Of a stretch of 64,000 nt of DNA, positions 47,316 to 56,559 are shown one piece after another; position 1 is the stretch's first letter, and every line of letters begins with the position of its first letter. The notes under the pieces were generated by a model, which ran no database searches, had not been told where the DNA came from, and saw nothing but the letters and a program-made list of their open reading frames with translations. A program made the translations under genes and the position numbers. Origin of the DNA: Neoasaia chiangmaiensis (GTDB lineage: Bacteria; Pseudomonadota; Alphaproteobacteria; Acetobacterales; Acetobacteraceae); contig NZ_CP014691.1 of the NCBI RefSeq assembly GCF_002005465.1, forward strand, positions 2,382,501-2,446,500, written 5' to 3'.

Positions 47316-48254
47316 CTATGTTTTTAACCACTTGCACTGATCGTCCACTGCGTTTTTCGCGACGGTCACCGTTTCGAATGCTTCAATAAACGAGTGGGTT
47401 GTTCCCAGATAAACCTTTGCTTCGACGTTGACGTTCGCGTTTCTAAGTTTCTGCGCGAATGCCAGGTTTTCATCTCTTAACACGTCGCACTCGGCAATCG
47501 TCATGCTCACGCGGGGCAATCCGGCAAGGGATGCGCGCAAGGGCGATGCCAGCGGGGACGATCGCATGCCGGGGTCATGAATGTAGCGTGACCAGAACAG
47601 CTCCATCTCGTTTGCTGTCAGCATGTAATTCGGTCCGTCATACAGGGAATACGACGGCCGATCGGTCTCGCTATCGAAAACGCCGTATGTCAGCATCAAT
47701 CCCGTGAGAATATTTTTTCCTGCATCGCGCAGAGACAGGGCCGCTGCGACGACGAGATTGGCGCCAGCCGAATCTCCGCCCGCGAAAAGCGGGAGTCGCG
47801 CCAGGGCTGGAAACCGTTCTGCATCACGCAACGCCAGGATGCCGTCAATGACCTGATGCAGGGCGGTTGGAAAAACGTATTCGGGCGTCAGTACATAGTC
47901 GAATCCGACCACGACCATGCCTGCCCCTATGGCGTAGGCGCGCATGAGGCGGTCGTGTGTATCGAGGCTGAACATCGTCCAACCACCGCCATGAAAATAT
48001 GCGAGTAAGCCACGTGCATCACCGGGAGGGGTGTAGATCCGCAGCCGCAATGCCGGCGCGATATCCTCCAGGACGATTTCCTCGATCCGCGCCATGTCGC
48101 GTGGCGGCGCGGTATGGAGGCATCGGCGGACTGCCTCAGCCTGAGCGCGGGCGGCAGACGGCGTCAACGTCTCGAAGGCGGCCAAGCCGCGTGTCGCCTC
48201 CGCCATCCGGTCGAGAAAGGCGCGGACGCCTGGATCGAGGGACGCACGCGTCAT
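47316..48254 (-). CDS. HSL-family alpha/beta-hydrolase (esterase)
   Basis: An esterase of 312 residues. The oxyanion motif AYFHGGGWTMFS, the catalytic Ser in FAGGDSAGANLV, the Asp in IAECDVLRDE and the His in GTTHSFIEAF are all present. This is the hormone-sensitive-lipase pattern for short acyl esters. I chose the ATG at 48254 because the 64 residues before it are Cys- and Arg-rich and unlike the family; no strong ribosome-binding site is visible. It is divergent from the PaiB-like gene. Confidence 0.88.
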   Translation of the reverse strand: MTRASLDPGVRAFLDRMAEATRGLAAFETLTPSAARAQAEAVRRCLHTAPPRDMARIEEIVLEDIAPALRLRIYTPPGDARGLLAYFHGGGWTMFSLDTHDRLMRAYAIGAGMVVVGFDYVLTPEYVFPTALHQVIDGILALRDAERFPALARLPLFAGGDSAGANLVVAAALSLRDAGKNILTGLMLTYGVFDSETDRPSYSLYDGPNYMLTANEMELFWSRYIHDPGMRSSPLASPLRASLAGLPRVSMTIAECDVLRDENLAFAQKLRNANVNVEAKVYLGTTHSFIEAFETVTVAKNAVDDQCKWLKT

Positions 48255-48501
48255 CGGACAAAAAACTGGTCGGTCATAGGTCAAGGGTAGCATAGAGACC
48301 CCGCACGTCGCTTCCACGCAGGACAAATATCCGCGCGGCTGGGCCAGACACGGCAGGACTTCGCTTGTGCGACTGAACACGCCCTCGCGCCCACAGCGAT
48401 GATGCCGGCATGTCAGTATGACGTCGCACCTGGCCCGTGCCCGCATGAATCCGACCCGCGCGCAGCTTCACGTCTGGCCGCGTCATGCAAGAGTGCACGT
48501 C

Positions 48502-49137
48502 ATGTTCGCACCCGATCCTTATCGTTGTGATGATCCGCACCGGCTGTGGCCGTTGATCGAAGCCATCCGCCTTGGCTCCGTCGCCTGCTGCGACGCAAAA
48601 GGCGCGATTGTGGTCAGCCATGTTCCGATCGTGCTTGATCGCACACGAGGTCCGCTCGGAACCCTCATCGGACACTTCGATCGCCGTAATCCTCACTGCG
48701 CGGCCCTGGCGCAGGCTGACGAGGCGGTCGTGTCGTTTCTCGGGCCTGACAGCGGGGTTTCGCCCGACTGGTACGGAACCGCGCCGCGCGTGCCGACCTG
48801 GCTGTATGTGGCAGTGCAGGCACGCGGACGGGCGACGATGGTGACCGATGTCGCCGGACTGCGCGATAGCGTGGTGCGCGCGAGCGCTTTGGCGCTGGCA
48901 GAGGGCTCGCCATGGTCGGCCGATGGAGTGGAAGACTACATGGCGAAACTGCTGCCTCACATCGTTGGATTTGAAATTCCGCTGCGCCGGCTTGAAGGGC
49001 AGTTGCGGCTTGCCCAGCAGAACGATTCGGACGACCGCGCCCGGGTCGAGGCAGCGCTGAGCGCGGGCTCGCTGCAGCAGCGGCGTATGGCCGAGGCCAT
49101 GCGCCGGTTCGCGGACGACCTGCCGGTCATGGCGTAA
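48502..49137 (+). CDS. PaiB-family FMN-binding protein
   Basis: A protein of 211 residues starting MFAPDPYRCDDP. It has the split-barrel flavin-binding fold: ASHVP-like VVSHVPIVLD, then LIGHFDRRNPHCAALA and PDWYGTAPRVPTWLYVAVQARG, followed by a C-terminal helical part with GFEIPLRRLEGQLRLAQQ. PaiB represses sporulation and protease genes in Bacillus, and Gram-negative homologues are of unknown role. ATG 48502 matches the family start better than the ATG 84 bases upstream. Its last 11 bases overlap the end of the convergent permease gene. Confidence 0.88.
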   Translation: MFAPDPYRCDDPHRLWPLIEAIRLGSVACCDAKGAIVVSHVPIVLDRTRGPLGTLIGHFDRRNPHCAALAQADEAVVSFLGPDSGVSPDWYGTAPRVPTWLYVAVQARGRATMVTDVAGLRDSVVRASALALAEGSPWSADGVEDYMAKLLPHIVGFEIPLRRLEGQLRLAQQNDSDDRARVEAALSAGSLQQRRMAEAMRRFADDLPVMA

Positions 49138-50596
49138 GCCTGCGCCCGCTGCGCATCATCCGTTCGATCAGAATGGCGCCGGCAACGATGTAAGCGCCTA
49201 GGAAAATCAGCGGAGCCGGATGACCGGTCGCCGCCTGAAGCGTGAGGTCGGTCACGACGACCCCGATCATCGTGCAGCAGACGGCGAAGGCCGCGACCGG
49301 GACGATCCCGAACCAGAGCCCCCAGCGCGCGACGCCACCCAACGGTATGCGAAAGCGTCGCGGCAGGTCGGGTTCGCTGACACGCAGCCGCATGGCACTC
49401 AGCGCAACACCGGCGAAGGCCGCCATGGTGCCGAGGCTGACCACATCCGCCAGGATCGAGATCGGGAACAGGGCTGCAACAACGCCCGCGGCAAACGCGG
49501 TTGCCGCGATTCCAGCGCGTGGCGCGCCGGAGGTCTTATCAACCCGCGCCATCCAGCCCGGCAGAACGCCCGCACGCGCCATGGACAGGCAGATACGGGA
49601 GTGTCCATAGGTGTTCACCAGCATCACCGATCCCAGCCCGGCCAACGCACCGACCTTGATAAGCGATGAGAGGCCGCAATATCCGATCGCACTCATGACC
49701 CGTGCGACCGGGTCCGGCACGTCGAGCTGCCGGTAGGGCACGATGCCGGTCACCACGAGTGCCACGGCGATATAGAGCGCCGTGCTGACAAGTAATGTCA
49801 TGATCAGGCCGAATGGCACGTCCCGGCCGGGGCGGCGTGCTTCGGCCGCCCCGTTGGCGACGGCATCGAACCCGAGATAGGCGAAGAACACAATGCTCGT
49901 CGCCCGGACGAGGCCGCTTGGCCCATAGTGGAACGGGCCGTCCGACGGCGGCAGAAACGGATGCCACAACCTTGGATGAACGTGGCTGAAGCCCACGACG
50001 AGAAACAGCGCGAGTACGCCGATCTTGACGGCGACCAGTGCCGTATTGGCGTGAGCGGTCACGCGTGCGCCGAACATCAGGGCAAAGCCTGCAAGCCCCA
50101 GAGCAAGCACGGCCGCGATATCCGCACGTGGGCCGGTCGACGATGCCGCGCCGTGCGCGGGTGCTATGGTCGCCGTCACGAGGAATTGCGGCATGGACAT
50201 ACCCATGTCGCGCAGCAGGCTTTGCAGATAGGCGATGAAACCGGTTGCGACCGTGGCACCCGCGAGCCAGTATTCCAGCATCAGCATCCAGCCGACCCAG
50301 AGGGCCGGACGGGGCCCGAATGCGCGTGCGGCATAAAGATAGGCTGCCCCGGCTTCCGGCATGGCGGCGGCGAGTTCCGCATAGCACAACCCGGTCAGCA
50401 GACACCCCGCGCCTGCCAGCAGGAACGCGATTGTCACGGCGGGCCCGGCATAGTCGGCTGCCGCCACGCCGGGCAGGATATAAATCCCGGCGCCAACGAC
50501 GCATCCAATACCGAGCAGCACCAGATCGCGTGCGCCTAACGTGCGGTGGAGAGCGTTGCCGCTGGCACGCACGCCGGATCCAACAGGCAGGCTCAT
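49127..50596 (-). CDS. APC-superfamily amino-acid permease
   Basis: A permease of 489 residues with about 12 transmembrane segments. The first carries the APC substrate-binding glycine motif GIGCVVGAGIYILPG, and VFFAYLGFDAVANGAAEARRPGRDVP is the conserved TM6 and following loop. It resembles the cationic amino-acid transporter branch. The start is fixed by an ATGA overlap at 50593-50596 with the stop codon of the S9 peptidase gene, so the pair is co-translated and the permease may import the amino acids released by that peptidase. Confidence 0.92.
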   Translation of the reverse strand: MSLPVGSGVRASGNALHRTLGARDLVLLGIGCVVGAGIYILPGVAAADYAGPAVTIAFLLAGAGCLLTGLCYAELAAAMPEAGAAYLYAARAFGPRPALWVGWMLMLEYWLAGATVATGFIAYLQSLLRDMGMSMPQFLVTATIAPAHGAASSTGPRADIAAVLALGLAGFALMFGARVTAHANTALVAVKIGVLALFLVVGFSHVHPRLWHPFLPPSDGPFHYGPSGLVRATSIVFFAYLGFDAVANGAAEARRPGRDVPFGLIMTLLVSTALYIAVALVVTGIVPYRQLDVPDPVARVMSAIGYCGLSSLIKVGALAGLGSVMLVNTYGHSRICLSMARAGVLPGWMARVDKTSGAPRAGIAATAFAAGVVAALFPISILADVVSLGTMAAFAGVALSAMRLRVSEPDLPRRFRIPLGGVARWGLWFGIVPVAAFAVCCTMIGVVVTDLTLQAATGHPAPLIFLGAYIVAGAILIERMMRSGRRLTP

Positions 50597-52575
50597 TGCA
50601 CCAAAGTCCCACGCAACCATGCCAGTACCCGGGCCTGCACGTCGGTTTCAGTTGCAGAAGACACCGATTCCCCAAACCAGTGCGGTGCCCCGGCATAGGT
50701 CACGCGTTCCACGCGACGCCCGCGCGCCCGGAGCGCATTGAACAGCATCCGGCTCTGCTCCGGCGGTACGCGTGCATCTGCCGCGCCGTGCATCAGCAGC
50801 ATCGGAATCGTGATCGCATCGACGGCGAATAACGGCGAATGGGCGTCGTAAAGCGCGCGCTCGCGGATCGGATCGCCGAAATACGGCGGGAGGAATCCGG
50901 TCGTGACGTCTGTACTCAGCGCCATGGCCGAAAGCTGGGTCGGCCCCGCGCCGTCGATTGCCGTGCGAAAGCGGTCGCTATGTCCGGCAAGCCACGCCGC
51001 CATGAACCCGCCATAGCTCCAGCCGCTGATCGCGATACGTCCGGCAGCAGCCGTGCCATCGCGCTCCAGCGCATCGATGCCATCGAGGATATCCTGCGCA
51101 TCGACCCCGCCCCAGTCGTGCACGGTCGCACGGGCGAATTCCGGGCCGCGCCCGTCCGATCCGCGCGGGTTCGGCATGAACGTCGCAATACCGTTCGCCG
51201 CGAGCATCCGCGCCCAGTTGTGCCACGATCCGAGCCATCCGTTCGGCCAGGCGTCATACGGGCCGCCATGGATTTGCACCAGCAACGGCACGTTCCGCGT
51301 CGCGCCCGGCGGCAGGACGAGCAAGCCGGACAGCGTCGTGCCATCCTTGCTCCGCCAATGAACGATACGCTGCGTACCGAGCGGCCAGCCGTGAACCTGA
51401 GGATCAAGATCGGTGACGCGTGTGGCCTGTCCGTGACGCACTACCCAGATGTTGTCCGGATCATCCGGCCGGCTCGCGATGACGGCGACCGTCCCATCCT
51501 TCGTCATCGAAAAATCGTAAGGTTCGCCGCCCAAAGGCGTCGTCGGCGTCACGTGGCCGGTCCCTGCATCAACATGGGCGAGCGTGGGTGTCACATCCTC
51601 GATGCCGATCGCTGTCAGCCCCCTGCCGTCCGCATCCCAGTGCAGCGCGCGCAGGGACCCGCTCCAGTCGGCGCCGATCGGATGGGCGGTGTGACCGTCG
51701 CAGTCATAACGGCGGATCTCGCCTGAAATTCCGTCAGCGGCGAACACGCCATAGACGATATGGCGTCCGTCCGGCGAGAAGCCTGGGTGAACGGCGGTCG
51801 CATGGCCGGGAAGACGCGCCAGTTCATGCCCATCGAGATCTACGACCGTCACGTGCGAGCGATACCAGAACGCATCCAGGCTGGGATCGTCGCTGCTGCG
51901 TACAAGAAGGCTTCGGCTGTCCGGCGCCCAGGCGGCATCGAATACCGCAGGGTCCGCGATGGTAAGCGCATGCGCTCGGCGACCATCAAGCGGGACGAGA
52001 AACAGCCTGGCGCCCTTCTGCCCGGATGTCGCACGAGCACCGGAAGCAGAGGGGTGATCTTCACGCGTTACCAGGACCAGGAGCGTTTTTCCATCAGGTG
52101 CCCAACGGAATGAATTGATGTTGCCGGGCGGCGTAGCGAGCGAGCGCACTCTCGCAGGCCTCTTAGCTCCCGGAGAGCCTGTGAGCCACAAACGTGCGGT
52201 CGGCCCACCATGGGTGCCAATCCAGGCGAGCGTCCTTCCGTCCGGGGACCATTCTGGCGCGTGATCGCCTGAAAAACTGCCGGGAAGGGCAACCATACGG
52301 CCGGAGGATGTAGTTGCGCTTATCCAAAGTCGAGTCCTAGGCGGCTTATCTGGAGGGGCTGCGTCATCCAGTTCGAACACAACCTGCGTTCCATCAGGAG
52401 ACAGGACGACGTCGGCCGGGTGCCGCAGGTGAGTGATTGCATAGGGGGTGATCGGATTTGGTGGCGATATCGCAGGATGTCCGATGGCATCGCCGCCGAT
52501 CAGCATGCCTGCCAGCGCAAGTACCCGGCCGGCGGAGATGAGACGCCGGCATACGTGCGACGGTCGGTGCAGCAT
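50593..52575 (-). CDS. Secreted S9-family prolyl-oligopeptidase-like serine peptidase
   Basis: A peptidase of 660 residues with a signal peptide (VLALAGMLIGGDAIG). The N-terminal seven-bladed propeller contains repeated WSPDGRT- and WAPDSR-type strands. The C-terminal catalytic domain has the Ser in ISGWSYGGFMAAW, the Asp in GAADARVPPEQ and the His in GAPHWFGE. It should release dipeptides or short peptides in the periplasm. AGGGA lies about ten bases before the ATG. It forms an operon with the APC permease and is divergent from an AraC gene. Confidence 0.93.
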   Translation of the reverse strand: MLHRPSHVCRRLISAGRVLALAGMLIGGDAIGHPAISPPNPITPYAITHLRHPADVVLSPDGTQVVFELDDAAPPDKPPRTRLWISATTSSGRMVALPGSFSGDHAPEWSPDGRTLAWIGTHGGPTARLWLTGSPGAKRPARVRSLATPPGNINSFRWAPDGKTLLVLVTREDHPSASGARATSGQKGARLFLVPLDGRRAHALTIADPAVFDAAWAPDSRSLLVRSSDDPSLDAFWYRSHVTVVDLDGHELARLPGHATAVHPGFSPDGRHIVYGVFAADGISGEIRRYDCDGHTAHPIGADWSGSLRALHWDADGRGLTAIGIEDVTPTLAHVDAGTGHVTPTTPLGGEPYDFSMTKDGTVAVIASRPDDPDNIWVVRHGQATRVTDLDPQVHGWPLGTQRIVHWRSKDGTTLSGLLVLPPGATRNVPLLVQIHGGPYDAWPNGWLGSWHNWARMLAANGIATFMPNPRGSDGRGPEFARATVHDWGGVDAQDILDGIDALERDGTAAAGRIAISGWSYGGFMAAWLAGHSDRFRTAIDGAGPTQLSAMALSTDVTTGFLPPYFGDPIRERALYDAHSPLFAVDAITIPMLLMHGAADARVPPEQSRMLFNALRARGRRVERVTYAGAPHWFGESVSSATETDVQARVLAWLRGTLVQ

Positions 52576-52766
52576 CAGGAGAATCCCTAGGTCGATTTAA
52601 TCGTGCCGAGATTTTCATTGCGATTGTGACTTGTCCATCCGTGCAGGGACATGCATGGGCTCAATGGCCCTTTCAAGATGGCTGTTGGCCCTTATGGAAA
52701 AGACGCGGGGTCGAAACATTGATTACGTTTCAAACTCGGAACGTAACGTTTTGGGGCGGCAGGATC

Positions 52767-53582
52767 ATGACGGAGGAGGCGAAAGTCGTGATATTCAAAC
52801 GAAGTGCCGATCTGCCATTCAGCGTCCAGCCGGTCGTGGGACTCGAAGATCGTTACCCGTCCGGTTTCAACGATCCGTTGCATGCCCATGAACAATGTCA
52901 GCTCGCCCTCACGCTGTCGGGCATGATGACCGTGATGACAGCGGAGACGAGCTTCATCCTGCCGCCGTTTCGCGCAATGTGGATCCCAGCCTCGACTCAC
53001 CATCAGGTGACCACCCGAGGCGCCGTGGTGTTCAACACGCTCTATATCGACAAGTCGCTTCGGGCCTGGGGCAACCACTGCCGCGTGTTCGACACGACAC
53101 CGCTGGTTCGCGCGCTGATCGGCGAGATCCTGCATTTCCGCCTGCCTTATGCCCCGGACAGCCGTGAGGGGCGTTTGACCGCGCTTCTGCTGGACGAACT
53201 GGACCGGATGCCTGATCTCAATCTGCAGGTCACCATGCCGTCCGATCCGAGACTGGCCCGGGTGTGCCGGACGATCCTGTCCGATCCGTCCGATACATGC
53301 GATCTCGATCACTGGTCACGGGAGGCAGCGATGGGACGACGCACCTTCACGCGACTGTTCCGGCAGCAGACCGGCATGGGGCTTGCCGCCTGGCGGCAGC
53401 AGGCGCGGATGGTGGAGGCCATCGCCATGCTCGAACAAGGAATTTCCGTTACCGAAGTCGCCTACAGTGTCGGTTACGACAGCCCCAGCGCCTTCAGCGC
53501 CGTCTTTCGACGCATCTTCGGTGCAGCCCCCAGTGCTTATGCTGCGAACCGGGCCGTGCGCACCGCCTCCACCATAATCTGA
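52767..53582 (+). CDS. AraC-family transcriptional regulator
   Basis: A regulator of 271 residues. A cupin-like N-terminal sensor (HAHEQCQLALTLSGMMTV, then ILPPFRAMWIPASTHHQV) is followed by the double helix-turn-helix: WSREAAMGRRTFTRLFRQQTGMG and ISVTEVAYSVGYDSPSAFSAVFRRIFG, ending with the usual SAY. It is divergent from the S9 peptidase operon and 28 bases upstream of a TonB receptor gene, so it may control both. The start at 52767 suits the domain; an upstream ATG in frame would add 47 atypical residues. Confidence 0.9.
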   Translation: MTEEAKVVIFKRSADLPFSVQPVVGLEDRYPSGFNDPLHAHEQCQLALTLSGMMTVMTAETSFILPPFRAMWIPASTHHQVTTRGAVVFNTLYIDKSLRAWGNHCRVFDTTPLVRALIGEILHFRLPYAPDSREGRLTALLLDELDRMPDLNLQVTMPSDPRLARVCRTILSDPSDTCDLDHWSREAAMGRRTFTRLFRQQTGMGLAAWRQQARMVEAIAMLEQGISVTEVAYSVGYDSPSAFSAVFRRIFGAAPSAYAANRAVRTASTII

Positions 53583-53610
53583 CGCCGATTTTTTCAGGAA
53601 GGATCGCCCA

Positions 53611-55959
53611 ATGTCTTGCAGGGTCCGGGCCGCAACACGCTGCCTTCTCACAGCGGGTGTTGCCACCATGATGGCATCTTCCGCGCTGGCACAGACTCCA
53701 GTCGCGTCGCGGCATGCCCGGGCTGCCCGTTCGACGACACGTCCAGCGACGCATCCCGGCACGCGCCCGGCGGCGCAGGCCGTTCCCGGTGTTCATACCG
53801 GTTCGGGAACCCCGGATCAGACTGTTGATGCCGCGCCGGGAGAGGCTATCACGGTTTCCGCCACGCGTCGGCGCACGACCACACATGACGTCGCCAACTC
53901 CGTGACTGTGCTCACAGGGAAAAAGCTCGAACAGATCGGAGCACAATCCTATGAGGACTACATCAAGCTCATTCCGGGGGCGACGTTCACGCCGACCGTC
54001 CCCGGCATCTCGACCATCACGTTTCGTGGCATTTCCACGACGGCTGGTCTCGATCAGGGGCAGGGCACGACGGGGTATTTCCTGAACGACATTCCTCTGA
54101 CCGAGCCGGGATTCGCGATCGACATTCCCAATATCGACACGTTCGACGTGGCCCGTGTCGAGGCGCTGCGCGGGCCACAGAGCACACTGTTCGGATCGGC
54201 GACACTGGGCGGCGCCATCGACTACATTCCCAATCAGGCCGATGCGTCGAAATGGGACGCGGCCGCGCAGTCGACCATCGACGGCATGCCGGGTCACGAA
54301 GTCGGCTATGGCGAAAAAGGGATGATCAACATCCCGCTTATCAAGGGTAAACTCGCCATTCGCGGCGTGCTCGATTATCGTCAGGATCCCGGCTATATCA
54401 CCAATCTCGGCGTCGGACGCAACACGAACACGACCTATACGCGCAACGCCCGCGCAAGCATCGTCTTCACGCCAGTGGACGGCACCAAGATCGCCTATAC
54501 CTATCTCGGACAAAGCGTCCAGGTGTCGGACGACCCCTATTCCGAACCCCAGGCTTTGGGCGATTACACCAAACAGCGCGGCATTACGGAGCGCGTCTAT
54601 ACCCAGACCCAGATGCATGAACTTAGGCTCGATCAGGAACTGCCATTCGCGACATTGTCCGCCATGGGCGCATTCCTTCGCAAAGGGCAGAGCAGCTACT
54701 GGGACGACACACCCTTTTTCGGACAGGTCGTACCTGGCCTAAACTCACCGACCTACGCGCCACAGGACGGCGACAGCAAGTCAATGTATTACGAGGTGCG
54801 GCTGGCTTCCCATCAACATAGCAATTTCACCTGGCTGCTCGGCGCCGCATTCTACGAGACGTGGAAACGGATCAGCGCGCCTGTGCTGACACCTGGAATC
54901 GAGCCTGCACTTGCCGGAATTTATGGGCCAGCACTTGCGAGTCAGCTTGTATCTCAGGGCGACGACTGGGAAAATCCGGATGTCGCGAAGTATGACGGTA
55001 CCGAAAAGTCGATCTTCGGCGAGATGTCCTATCGCTTTTTGCATGACTTCACTGTGACCGGCGGCGCGCGCGTGTTCAACATGTCGCAGAATTCCTCAAG
55101 CGAGCTCGGCGGCTACGGTGCCTATCTCGATTATGGCACACTGTATCATCGGGGTGCGTCCACCGTCTCACAGACGAGCGCACTGCCGAAATTCTCGATC
55201 AAATACGAGCCGAACCGGCAGGTTATGGCGTATTTCCTCCTGTCTGAAGGTTACCGGTTCGGCGCGCCCAACACCAATCCGATCAACCCGAAATACCCGA
55301 CACCCGCAGGCACCAAGTCGGACAGCCTGATCAACTACGAGACGGGTGCGCGCCTTAACTTTTTCCATAACCACCTTGTTCTCGAACCGACACTCTACTG
55401 GATCGACTGGAGCAATATGCAAACGCGTCTGTCGCGTCCGGACGGCATCACGTATGGCGCGAATGTCGGCAGTTCGACCAGCCGGGGTTTCGAATTTACC
55501 GGCACATGGTTCACGCCGCTGCCTGGCCTGTCGCTGAACGTGAACGCGACATATGACGACGCGCATACGAACCATACCATCACCGAGGCATTCGGCACCG
55601 TCATCGCCAAAGGATCTCAACTTGCCTCCAGCCCGAAATGGCAGTTCAGCGAAATCCTCAGCTATCAGAGCGATACCCTGCCGTTGCATCCACTGTTTTC
55701 AGTCGTGCATCACTATCAGGGCAGTGCGCCCGGTTTGCTCGGCAATTCCTTCCGGATTGGGGATTATAACACGGTCGATATCCGGGCCACGGGCACGTTC
55801 AAGACGCGGATCGGCACGTCTTCCATCAGTCTCTACGTCAACAATCTCAACAACTCGCATGGCGTGACGATGGGCTACATCAACGGTGCCCCGACGCTGG
55901 ACCAAATTTACTTGATGCCGCCCCGCCTCATCGGCATGACAATGAACTGGCATCTTTGA
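53611..55959 (+). CDS. TonB-dependent outer-membrane receptor
   Basis: A receptor of 782 residues with a signal peptide (CLLTAGVATMMASSALAQ), a Thr/Pro-rich linker, a TonB-box-like EAITVSATRR, plug motifs (TITFRGISTTAG, then VEALRGPQSTLFGSATLGGAIDYI) and a barrel ending GMTMNWHL. The plug resembles receptors of the sucrose/oligosaccharide and siderophore group. AGGAAGGA lies about ten bases before the ATG. It is downstream of the AraC gene and near the S9 peptidase and APC permease genes, so a peptide or peptide-like ligand is a fair guess. Confidence 0.92.
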   Translation: MSCRVRAATRCLLTAGVATMMASSALAQTPVASRHARAARSTTRPATHPGTRPAAQAVPGVHTGSGTPDQTVDAAPGEAITVSATRRRTTTHDVANSVTVLTGKKLEQIGAQSYEDYIKLIPGATFTPTVPGISTITFRGISTTAGLDQGQGTTGYFLNDIPLTEPGFAIDIPNIDTFDVARVEALRGPQSTLFGSATLGGAIDYIPNQADASKWDAAAQSTIDGMPGHEVGYGEKGMINIPLIKGKLAIRGVLDYRQDPGYITNLGVGRNTNTTYTRNARASIVFTPVDGTKIAYTYLGQSVQVSDDPYSEPQALGDYTKQRGITERVYTQTQMHELRLDQELPFATLSAMGAFLRKGQSSYWDDTPFFGQVVPGLNSPTYAPQDGDSKSMYYEVRLASHQHSNFTWLLGAAFYETWKRISAPVLTPGIEPALAGIYGPALASQLVSQGDDWENPDVAKYDGTEKSIFGEMSYRFLHDFTVTGGARVFNMSQNSSSELGGYGAYLDYGTLYHRGASTVSQTSALPKFSIKYEPNRQVMAYFLLSEGYRFGAPNTNPINPKYPTPAGTKSDSLINYETGARLNFFHNHLVLEPTLYWIDWSNMQTRLSRPDGITYGANVGSSTSRGFEFTGTWFTPLPGLSLNVNATYDDAHTNHTITEAFGTVIAKGSQLASSPKWQFSEILSYQSDTLPLHPLFSVVHHYQGSAPGLLGNSFRIGDYNTVDIRATGTFKTRIGTSSISLYVNNLNNSHGVTMGYINGAPTLDQIYLMPPRLIGMTMNWHL

Positions 55960-56405
55960 ATTTTTTAGAACCAGTCTTCACCTCCATAGTCGTGGCACAA
56001 ATTTGGAGGCATGCAATGTGAGGAAGTACGAAAGTCCGGTTGGCTGCCTTTATGCGCGCAGAGCCTACATGCGTCCTAACACCACAAATCCCCTGTCGGC
56101 TTAGCGGAAATAGAGCGGACAGGCGGCTGTCGCCCTCATTTCGGACGCAGGCGAAGTGACTTGCGTTTCCTGGAATCGGACATGTGAACAGATTGGCGGA
56201 GAGTCGGTGTCCGTTGTTCTCGATGCGATTCATTCCCTTGAGATGAACTCCACCGACGATGAGAGGCTATGGAACGAGGCTTCTCCAAGGGAGACAGGCA
56301 GACAACCCGTATTCGCGGCTCGTCGGACCTGGAGCCGGGACTTCACTCACAAAGCGGCGCTGGCGCGCCTTGAAAATCTTGACGGTATCGCCGAGGATGT
56401 CTCCA
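55960..56405. other. Region between the TonB receptor and the retron RNA
   Basis: No convincing gene in 446 bases. A plus-strand frame from 56156 runs through here and across the retron RNA but has no ribosome-binding site and no recognisable family. A CCTGTC...GACAGG inverted repeat lies at 56092-56123, inside a repeat whose diverged partner lies beyond the retron. The promoter of the retron RNA should lie at the right end; TTGACG at about 56379 could be a -35 element, but no good -10 follows. Confidence 0.5.
56091..56153 (+). repeat. Left flanking repeat of the retron locus
   Basis: The sequence CCCTGT...GACAGGCGG-N4-CGCC-N-TCAT-N-TC...CAGGCG also appears at 58321-58396 after the reverse-transcriptase gene, in the same order and orientation with diverged spacers. 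The two copies bracket the retron. Confidence 0.5.
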
Positions 56406-56540
56406 GGCTTACAGGCAGAGTTGTTATCGCGTATCGCGATATAAGACATCGATGTTGGGCAGTGATGCTTCCAACTACCCTTATTGCAGCTGCAAAGCTG
56501 AGCGGACGATCGATCGGTCGCATAGGAGTGCCTGTAAGCC
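56406..56540 (+). ncRNA. Retron msr-msd non-coding RNA (Ec67-like)
   Basis: The template and primer RNA for msDNA, about 135 nt. It is bounded by a perfect 12-bp inverted repeat, GGCTTACAGGCA (56406-56417, a1) and TGCCTGTAAGCC (56529-56540, a2). Directly after a1, GAG offers the branching guanosine at 56418, by analogy with Ec67. The msr part has a 7-bp hairpin TATCGCG-TAT-CGCGATA (56425-56441) and a second stem GTTGG/CCAAC (56454-56475). The msd part has the palindrome TTGCAGCTGCAA (56484-56495) and a GC-rich stem around ACGATCGATCGGT (56505-56517). The edges AGGCAGA-TTGTT and AGGAGTGCCTG closely recall those of retron Ec67 from memory. It ends 19 bases before the reverse-transcriptase gene. 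Confidence 0.85.
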
Positions 56541-56559
56541 GCCAATTTAAGGAAGAAGA

